This document shows, piece after piece, positions 58,361 through 64,000 of a stretch of DNA of 64,000 nt. The position numbers and the translations under genes are program-made. The stretch is from Sabulicella glaciei. Lineage in GTDB: Bacteria; Pseudomonadota; Alphaproteobacteria; Acetobacterales; Acetobacteraceae. The notes beneath the pieces are model-generated. The model did no database searches. It saw only the letters and a program-made list of their open reading frames with translations, and was not told the DNA's origin. The stretch covers positions 109,933 through 173,932 of the forward strand of contig NZ_JAPFQI010000007.1 of assembly GCF_026183895.1 (NCBI RefSeq), in the 5' to 3' direction. Positions within the stretch are counted from its first letter, which is position 1; each line of letters opens with the position of its first letter.

Positions 58361-59343
58361 TGTCCTCCGCCACCGCCAAGCCGCACAAGGGCATGCGTTC
58401 CCTGCCCCTGCGTGTGGGCACGCGCCAATCGCCGCTCGCCCTGTGGCAGACGCGGCATTTCCTCGACATCGTGTCGCGCTTCTGCCCGGTGCTGCGCGGC
58501 GCCAAGGCCTTCGAGGAGCACGCCATCGCCACCACGGGCGACCGCGTGCAGGATCGCCCCCTGGCCGATATCGGCGGCAAGGGGCTCTTCGCGAAGGAGA
58601 TCCACGAGGCGCTGCTGGACCGGCGGGTGGATTTCGCCGTCCATTCGCTGAAGGACCTGGAAACCGAGCTGCCGCCCGGCATCGTCCTGGCCTGCACGCT
58701 GAAGCGCGAGGATGCGCGCGACGTGCTGGTGGTGCCCGAAGGCACCGAGACGGGCGACGCCGCCTCCCCTTTCGGCTGCTTTCCGGCCGGGGCGGTGATC
58801 GGCACCGCCTCGCTGCGCCGCCAGGCCCAGCTTCTCGCCGCGCGCCCCGACCTCCAATGCGTCACCATCCGGGGCAACGTGCAGACCCGCCTCGCCAAGA
58901 TCGCGGCCGGCGAGGTGGCCGGCTCGCTGCTCGCCCTCGCCGGGCTGCGGCGCCTGGGGCTGGAGGAGAAGGCGGCGGTGGTGCTGGACCCCGAGGCGAT
59001 GGTGCCGGCCGCCGGCCAGGGCATCGTCGGCGTCACGGTGCGCGAGGAGGACACGGAGCTCCATGAGCTTCTCTCCGGCATCGAGGATCGCGAGGCGGCG
59101 GCGGTGAGCAAGGCGGAACGCGGGCTGCTCGCGGCGCTGGACGGGTCGTGCCGCACGCCGATCGGCGGCCATGCACGCCTCCTGCCCGACGGGACGCTGC
59201 ACCTCACCGGCCTCGTGGCGCGGGCCGACGGCTCCTTCCTGCTCAAGCGCTCGGTGCGCGGCGCGGCGGCCGACGCCGCGCGCATCGGCCGGGAGTTGGG
59301 CGAGGAACTCCGCGCCGACAGCCCCGCCGACATCTTTGGCTAG
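58360..59343 (+). CDS. hemC: Hydroxymethylbilane synthase (porphobilinogen deaminase)
   Basis: 327-aa enzyme that condenses four porphobilinogens into hydroxymethylbilane for haem and other tetrapyrroles. The dipyrromethane cofactor cysteine is C264 in [49 protein letters not shown] and [12 protein letters not shown] carry the substrate-binding Arg, Asp and Lys residues. Lead gene of hemC-hemD-Mic60-hemY. Extra 17 residues at the N-terminus ([11 protein letters not shown]) are normal variation. Confidence 0.97.
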   Translation: MSSATAKPHKGMRSLPLRVGTRQSPLALWQTRHFLDIVSRFCPVLRGAKAFEEHAIATTGDRVQDRPLADIGGKGLFAKEIHEALLDRRVDFAVHSLKDLETELPPGIVLACTLKREDARDVLVVPEGTETGDAASPFGCFPAGAVIGTASLRRQAQLLAARPDLQCVTIRGNVQTRLAKIAAGEVAGSLLALAGLRRLGLEEKAAVVLDPEAMVPAAGQGIVGVTVREEDTELHELLSGIEDREAAAVSKAERGLLAALDGSCRTPIGGHARLLPDGTLHLTGLVARADGSFLLKRSVRGAAADAARIGRELGEELRADSPADIFG

Positions 59344-60040
59344 CCCTGCCGGCGCCGTGCTGGTGACGCGCCCGGAGCCGGGCGCGGCCGAGACGGCGCG
59401 GCGCATCCTCGCCCTGGGGCTGGAGCCGGTACTGGCCCCGGCTCTGGTGCTGCGCTCCCTGCCCGTCGCGCCCATGCCGCCCGTCCAGGCCATCCTCCTG
59501 CCCTCGCGCGCCTCCGCCCGCGCCCTGTCCCCTTCGGACACCTCGATCTGGGCGGTGGGCGAGGCGACGGCGGAGGAGGCGCGGCGTCGCGGCTTCCGAC
59601 AGGTCCGGGCCGCCGATGGCGACGCTGCCTCCCTCGCCGCCGCGGTCGCCGCCGCGCTGGATCCCGCTTCGGGCCCGCTGCTGCTCGCCTCCGGGCAGGG
59701 CTATGGGCGCGACCTCCTCGCCGCCTTGCGCGCGGCCGGGTTCCGGGTGATCCGCCGCGCCGTCTATGCCGCGGGCGACGCCGAGGCCCTGCCGGAGAAG
59801 GCACGCGAGGCGCTGGCGGCGGGGCGGGTGGGGCAGGCGCTCTTCTTCTCTCCGCGCTCCGCCTCGTGTATCCTCCGGCTGCTGGAGGGGGCCGGCCTCG
59901 CCTCGCGGGCGGCAGGTATTTCTGCCATTGCCATCAGCCCGCGCGTGGCTGCCGTGTTGTCACCCTTGCCCTGGCGGGAGGTGCTGGTCGCCGCCCGTCC
60001 CCATCAGGACCCGATGCTGGAGCTGCTGCGCAGGCCATGA
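59336..60040 (+). CDS. hemD: Uroporphyrinogen-III synthase
   Basis: About 234 aa. HemD closes and inverts ring D to make uroporphyrinogen III, next step after HemC. Low sequence conservation is normal; recognisable are [39 protein letters not shown] (in part) and [19 protein letters not shown]. The TTG at 59336 overlaps hemC by 8 nt; a GTG at 59357 would start directly at the first strand and is just as plausible. The stop overlaps the next gene as ATGA. Confidence 0.9.
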   Translation: MASPAGAVLVTRPEPGAAETARRILALGLEPVLAPALVLRSLPVAPMPPVQAILLPSRASARALSPSDTSIWAVGEATAEEARRRGFRQVRAADGDAASLAAAVAAALDPASGPLLLASGQGYGRDLLAALRAAGFRVIRRAVYAAGDAEALPEKAREALAAGRVGQALFFSPRSASCILRLLEGAGLASRAAGISAIAISPRVAAVLSPLPWREVLVAARPHQDPMLELLRRP

Positions 60041-61374
60041 ACGCCCCCCGCAAGAACCTGCCTTTCGACCCCGCCTGGATTGCGCTCGGCTTTGCCGCCG
60101 CGGTGCTGATCGGCGCCGCGGTCTGGTTGATCGCCGCGCGCGGCGGACTGGAGCTGCAAGAGGCGGGGCAACCCGCCCCCGTCGCCGGCGTGCCCGCCAC
60201 CCCGGCCATCCCGGGCGAGCCAGCGGCGGTCGCCACCCTCGCCCCCGCATCGGACCCCGTCGCGGAGCGGCTGGCGGCGCTGGAGCGGCAGCTGGAGGAA
60301 CTCGCTGTCCGCCCGGCCGGCGACCCGGCCCTGGCGTCGCGCGTCGCCGAGCTGAGCCGCCAGGATGGCGAGACCCAGCGCGCCATCGCGGAGCTGCGCG
60401 CCGCCACCGGCGCCATCCTGCGCGAGGCCGGCGAGGCGGTGGACACGCGCTTCGGCCAGATCGAGGCCGGCATCGGCGCCGCCCTCCAGGAAGCCGATCG
60501 CCGCCTCGACGCGCAGCAGCAAGCCCTCGAGACCATCACCACCCGGCTCCCGCCCGCCGTGACCGCGCTGGAGCAGGCGGCGGCGCGGCGCGAAACCGCG
60601 CTGCGCGAGGCGATCGAGACCGCCCGGCGCGAATCGTCCAGCGCCCTGGAGGCGGCGCGCCGCGAGTCGGAGGCCCGGATCCAGGCGCTGTCCGCCGAGA
60701 CCGCCCGCCAGGCCGAGGAAGGGCGCCGCGCCACTGAGCAGGCGGTGGCCCAGGCCCGCCAGGCCGCTGAACAGGCGGCGGCCGAGTTCCGCCGGCGCCA
60801 GGAGGAGGCGATGGCCGAGGCGTCGCGCCGGGCGGAGGAGTTTTCCGCCGCCATCCGCAACGCCCAGGCCGAATCCGCCCGTGTCCTCGGTGCCCTGCAG
60901 GAGCGCCTGTCCCGGGCCGAGCAGAGCGGCGCCCGCGCCGCCGCCGTGGAGGCTCTGCGCGCCGAGATGGCCTCGGGCCGCGCGCTGGGCCCGACCCTGT
61001 CGCGGCTGGGCGGGGAGCCGCCGCCGGAACTGACCCGCTTCGCCGACCGCGCCCCGCCGACCGAGGCGCAGCTTCGCGCCTCCTTCGAGGAGGCGGTGCG
61101 CAGCGCGCGCAACGCGGCGCCCCCGGCCGACACCCTCACCCGCCTGGGCACCATGCTGACCATCCGGCGCGGCGAGGAGGTGATGGTGGGCGATGCCGCC
61201 GAAGGGGTGATCGAGCGCGCCCGCCGCGCGCTGGAGGCGGGGGAGCTGGACGCGGCCCTCGACCACCTGCGCGGCCTGCCGGAGGTGACGCGCAACGCGA
61301 TGCGCCCCTGGATGGAGGAGGCGCAGGCCGTCGCCGCCGCCCGCGCCACGCTGCGCCGCCTGGGCCAGGGCTGA
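60037..61374 (+). CDS. Mitofilin/Mic60-like inner-membrane coiled-coil protein
   Basis: 445 aa: one transmembrane helix (about 13-33), a Pro/Ala linker, a long Ala/Glu/Arg-rich coiled coil (about 75-330), and a C-terminal mitofilin-type domain (about 345-445; VIERARRALEAGELDAALDHL in part). Alphaproteobacterial Mic60 is known to shape intracytoplasmic membranes, is an ancestor of the mitochondrial MICOS core, and is encoded beside hem genes and hemY, as seen here. ATG overlaps the hemD stop. Confidence 0.87.
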   Translation: MNAPRKNLPFDPAWIALGFAAAVLIGAAVWLIAARGGLELQEAGQPAPVAGVPATPAIPGEPAAVATLAPASDPVAERLAALERQLEELAVRPAGDPALASRVAELSRQDGETQRAIAELRAATGAILREAGEAVDTRFGQIEAGIGAALQEADRRLDAQQQALETITTRLPPAVTALEQAAARRETALREAIETARRESSSALEAARRESEARIQALSAETARQAEEGRRATEQAVAQARQAAEQAAAEFRRRQEEAMAEASRRAEEFSAAIRNAQAESARVLGALQERLSRAEQSGARAAAVEALRAEMASGRALGPTLSRLGGEPPPELTRFADRAPPTEAQLRASFEEAVRSARNAAPPADTLTRLGTMLTIRRGEEVMVGDAAEGVIERARRALEAGELDAALDHLRGLPEVTRNAMRPWMEEAQAVAAARATLRRLGQG

Positions 61375-61380
61375 CCCGCC

Positions 61381-62655
61381 GTGCGCGTCGCGATCAAGAC
61401 CCTCCTTGTCGTCGGCCTCGTCGTCGCCGCCATCCTTTGGCTCGCCGGTCTGGGCGGGACGGTGGATGTGCGGATGGGCGAGTGGTTCATCGGCATCTCC
61501 CTCCCCGCCGCCATCGTCGCGCTGATCCTGCTCTTCGGCACGGTGCACGGCTTCCTGCGCATCGTGTCCTGGCTGCGTGGCTGGCCGGCGCGCCGCCGGC
61601 AGAAGCGCGAGGCGCGCAACCGGGCCGAGGCGGACCGCTCCCTCACCCGCGCCCTGGTCGCCCTGGCCGCCGGACGGGCCGAGCAGGCGCGGATCGAGGT
61701 GGACCGTGCCCGGGCCCTGGCCGGGGACACGCCGCACCTCCTGCTGCTGTCCGCCGAGGCGGCGCGCGCACGTGGCGACGAGGAGGGGGCGACGGATGCC
61801 TTCGAGAAGCTGGCCGGGCGCGAGGATTCGCGTTTCCTCGGCCTGCGAGGCCTGCTGCGCCAGGCGGAGGCGCGCGGCGACTGGTCGGAGGCGCGGCGCA
61901 TCGCCGCCGAAGCCCACAAGGCCGAGCCGAATGCCGAATGGCTGAAGACCGCCCGCGCCGCCGCCGCGCTGCGCGAGCGCGACTGGGGCGAGGCCCTGGC
62001 CTTGTCCGGCCCGGAGGCGCCGCGCGCGGCCCTGTCGCTGGCCGCCGCCGAGCAGGCGGAGGACCCGCTGAAGGCGGCGGAGCTGGAACGCCAGGCCTTC
62101 ATGGCCGACCCGGCCTTCTCGCCAGCAGTGGTGGCGCATGCGCGGCGGCTGGTGGACACGGGAAGCCCCCGCCGCGGCCGCGCCGTGCTGCGCGAAGGCT
62201 GGGCTGCGGCGCCGCATCCGGATATCGGCGCCGCCTATGTGGCGGAGGAGCCGGACGCCACCACGCGCATCAAGCTGGTGGACGAGTTGACGCGCGACAC
62301 GACGAACCATCCGGAAAGCCGCCTGCTGCGCGCACAGGTGGCCTTGCAGGCCGGGCTGACGGGCCGCGCCCGCCAGGACCTCCAGGCCTGGATGGAAACG
62401 GGCGCTGCCGACCGCCGCTGCTACGACCTCCTGGTTCAGGTGGAGCGCGCGGATCTGGGCGACGAGGCGGCGCGGGAAAAGGAGCCGGAGCTGCTGCGTC
62501 TCGCAGCTGATGCCCCGGCCGCGCCCACTTGGCGCTGCCGCCGCTGCGGTGCCGAGCACAATCGCTGGAAGCCGCTCTGCCAGGCTTGCGACACCGCGGG
62601 TGAGATCGGCTGGTCCGGCGAGGCGGTACGGCCGAGCGAGGCGCGCGCGGGGTAG
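61381..62655 (+). CDS. hemY: HemY-like TPR membrane protein
   Basis: 424 aa. Two N-terminal hydrophobic helices (about 4-24 and 38-58), a cytoplasmic or periplasmic TPR-like helical region (about 75-370), and a C-terminal zinc-ribbon-like pair of CxxC motifs (CRRCG and CQACD, about 385-405). The HemY N domain is common in gammaproteobacteria and alphaproteobacteria in hemCDXY operons; it is not the protoporphyrinogen oxidase of the same name. GTG start 6 nt after Mic60. It is followed by a perfect hairpin and an IS110 element. Confidence 0.88.
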   Translation: MRVAIKTLLVVGLVVAAILWLAGLGGTVDVRMGEWFIGISLPAAIVALILLFGTVHGFLRIVSWLRGWPARRRQKREARNRAEADRSLTRALVALAAGRAEQARIEVDRARALAGDTPHLLLLSAEAARARGDEEGATDAFEKLAGREDSRFLGLRGLLRQAEARGDWSEARRIAAEAHKAEPNAEWLKTARAAAALRERDWGEALALSGPEAPRAALSLAAAEQAEDPLKAAELERQAFMADPAFSPAVVAHARRLVDTGSPRRGRAVLREGWAAAPHPDIGAAYVAEEPDATTRIKLVDELTRDTTNHPESRLLRAQVALQAGLTGRARQDLQAWMETGAADRRCYDLLVQVERADLGDEAAREKEPELLRLAADAPAAPTWRCRRCGAEHNRWKPLCQACDTAGEIGWSGEAVRPSEARAG

Positions 62656-62691
62656 GGCTCGCCGCACCTCTCAATTTTGGGCATCCGGTGA

Positions 62692-62714
62692 AGGGCTGGC
62701 GCACTGCCAGCCCT
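62692..62714. terminator. 9-bp perfect hairpin after hemY
   Basis: AGGGCTGGC, loop GCACT, GCCAGCCCT: nine perfect pairs, 37 nt after the hemY stop. No U-tract. It may be the hemY operon terminator or, as IS110 elements favour structured targets or carry structured guide RNAs, part of the element's left end. Confidence 0.45.
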
Positions 62715-63966
62715 AATGAGATGGTCCGCCCCGCTCTCCACCACCAGACTGGGCCTGGGCAACCAGAGGAGGAGCACCCATGAAACTGCGCAACGCGCCG
62801 CGTGACGCCGCGATCTTCGGTGTCGACATCGGCAAGAACGTCTTCCATGTCGTTGGCCTCGATGCGGCGGGCGCGCCCGTGCAGAAGGCGACGTTCCGAC
62901 GTGACACGGTTCTGCAGTTCTTCGAACGGGCCTCGCCGACCGTGGTGGGCATGGAGGCCTGCCCCGGCTCCCAATGGCTGGCCCGCAAGATCATGGCCCT
63001 CGGTCACACGGTGCGCATCGTCCCGGCCAAGTTCGTCAAGCCCTACGTGAAGTCGAACAAGAACGACATCATCGATGCCGAGGCGATCGCCGAGGCCGTC
63101 TCGCGTCCGACGATGCGGTTCGTCGAGGTCAGGAGCCCCGAACAGGTCGACCTGCAGGCCCTGCATCGCGTGCGGGACCGCCTCGTCGCCCAGCGCACGC
63201 GCGTGATCTGCCAGATGCGGGCGTTCTGCCTGGAGTACGGCATCGCGATGCATCAGGGGGCGGGCAAGTTCAAGGCCGATCTGCCGCGCGTTCTGGCGGA
63301 TGAGACGAACGACCTGACACCCGCCATGCGGCGCCTGCTCGCGGCGCTGTTCGAGGACGTGAGGCAGCTCGAGGGACGGATCGCCGAGATCAGCGGCGAC
63401 ATCGAGGCGGCCGCGGCGTCCAGCGACGTCGCCCGCCGCCTCATGACGATCCCTGGCATCGGGCCGCTGGCCGCGACCGCCCTGCTGGCGGCCGCCGGGG
63501 CAGGCAAGCAGTTCCGGAAGGCCCGCGACATGGCGGCCTGGCTTGGTCTTGTGCCGCGGGAGCACTCGACCGGCGGCCGGACGACGCTGCTCGGCATCAG
63601 CAAGCGGGGAAGCTCCTATCTGCGGCGCCTGCTCGTTCATGGGGCACGATCTTGCGTGATGCACCTCGACCGGTCCCGGGACCGCCTGGGCGGCTGGATC
63701 GACGGGCTGGAGAAGCGCATGCATGGCAACAAGGTGACTGTGGCGCTTGCCGCGAAGATCGCCCGCGTTGCCTGGGTGGTGATCACCAAGCCAGGCGCGA
63801 CCTACGAACGGCGCGGTCCGGCCATGGCCTGACGGCGCCGTTCGGCAGACTGCGAGGTTCGGGAACGTGATGACGAGACAGTTGATCGGCGCAGCGTAAG
63901 CTCTGAGCAAAAAAGCGGGCCTTGTGCCCGAAGCGTTATTCGAGAACGGTGCGCGCGGATCTCATC
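62715..63966 (+). mobile_element. IS110-family insertion sequence (ends not resolved)
   Basis: The element comprises the IS110 transposase at 62780-63832 and noncoding flanks. IS110 elements lack terminal inverted repeats and make no target duplications, so ends cannot be read with certainty; the interval given runs from the end of the hemY-side hairpin to before the last candidate start codon. The flanks are visibly less GC-rich than the chromosome genes. A short dyad (CGGGC-CTTGT-GCCCG) lies in the 3' flank at about 63916-63930. Confidence 0.55.
62780..63832 (+). CDS. IS110 family transposase
   Basis: 350-aa DEDD recombinase. The RuvC-like catalytic residues are visible as D16 (GVDIGK), E59 (GMEAC), D96 and D99 (NDIIDAEA); the C-terminal Transposase_20 domain contains IPGIGPLAATALLAA, LGLVPREHSTGG and KRGSSYLRRLLVHGARS, the last carrying the proposed nucleophilic serine. 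Full length with no frameshift, so the copy could be active. GAGGAG lies 7 nt before the ATG. Such transposases are guided by a bridge/seek RNA encoded in an adjoining flank. Confidence 0.95.
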   Translation: MKLRNAPRDAAIFGVDIGKNVFHVVGLDAAGAPVQKATFRRDTVLQFFERASPTVVGMEACPGSQWLARKIMALGHTVRIVPAKFVKPYVKSNKNDIIDAEAIAEAVSRPTMRFVEVRSPEQVDLQALHRVRDRLVAQRTRVICQMRAFCLEYGIAMHQGAGKFKADLPRVLADETNDLTPAMRRLLAALFEDVRQLEGRIAEISGDIEAAAASSDVARRLMTIPGIGPLAATALLAAAGAGKQFRKARDMAAWLGLVPREHSTGGRTTLLGISKRGSSYLRRLLVHGARSCVMHLDRSRDRLGGWIDGLEKRMHGNKVTVALAAKIARVAWVVITKPGATYERRGPAMA

Positions 63967-64000
63967 ATGGCCTGGCTGCAACAGCAGCTCACTCGCGAGA
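63833..64000. other. Noncoding 3' flank of the IS110 element; possible guide RNA and partial ORF
   Basis: 168 bp to the window end. It includes an A6 run with a downstream hairpin (GCGGGC/GCCCG, about 63913-63930). An ATG at 63967 opens a frame MAWLQQQLTRE that leaves the window after 11 codons and may be the next gene. Not enough is visible to name either feature. Confidence 0.3.

Noticed and set aside
63949..64000. Start of another gene (GTG 63949 or ATG 63967) at the window end
   Set aside because: Only 11-17 codons are visible, not enough to support a coding call.

Overview
This is a very GC-rich (roughly 70% or more by eye), densely coded bacterial chromosome segment. Several things point to an alphaproteobacterium of the Rhodospirillales, most likely an Acetobacteraceae member of the Roseomonas type: the order secA / parvulin PPIase / argJ / mutT, the hemC-hemD-Mic60-hemY block, many RR-containing (Tat-like) exported-protein leaders, a Bug/TctC-type receptor, and frequent GTG or TTG starts that overlap the previous stop codon by 4 nt. 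The species assignment is inference; no rRNA or tRNA gene is present to test it.

Layout. 1-608: 5' part of secA (minus). 782-6663: a tight plus-strand run of PPIase, FMN reductase, argJ, a GNAT-Nudix fusion, a molybdopterin-binding (CinA-like) protein and a DUF2254 membrane protein. 6660-14682: accessory metabolism with a desuccinylase-like protein, an M81 metallopeptidase, a divergent LysR / Bug-receptor pair with a clear operator-like dyad, a DsbA-type thioredoxin, a gamma-glutamyltransferase-like lipoprotein and an aminotransferase. 14683-16448: an unknown exported protein and what looks like a domesticated IS5-type transposase fragment. 16458-23111: mlaC-mlaA, metF, a BASS-type transporter, a uvrD/pcrA helicase and prmA. 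23175-33470: a tandem glycine riboswitch followed by gcvT-gcvH-gcvP, thrC, an M16 peptidase, a TldD/PmbA protein and a gamma-glutamyltransferase. 33477-41516: an NCS2 permease with an extra soluble tail, glyQ, glyS, ppdK and a GNAT. 41564-45604: a small lipoprotein, an SDR and metNIQ.

45675-57263 is the most accessory-looking part. It has an exported hydrolase, an HpcH/HpaI aldolase, then a five-gene minus-strand operon with overlapping reading frames (threonine-synthase-like PLP enzyme, M81 metallopeptidase, D-threonine-aldolase/DSD1-like PLP enzyme, two Hdr-like Fe-S proteins). Divergent to it are an M20 deacylase and an ADP-forming acyl-CoA ligase; a TRIC-like channel and an MFS transporter follow. 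I read the operon as a catabolic module for a hydroxy-amino acid or acylated amino-acid substrate; the substrate cannot be read from the sequence and the module is my main candidate for an undescribed system.

57297-62655: tsaD, divergent from hemC-hemD-Mic60-hemY (haem synthesis and membrane architecture). 62780-63832 is an IS110-family transposase whose noncoding flanks may encode a guide RNA; the window ends just after it. At two genes for amino-acid metabolism (thrC, metN) a perfect DNA/RNA dyad ends exactly at the start codon, which suggests translational or operator control. No CRISPR array, tRNA, rRNA or prophage was seen.
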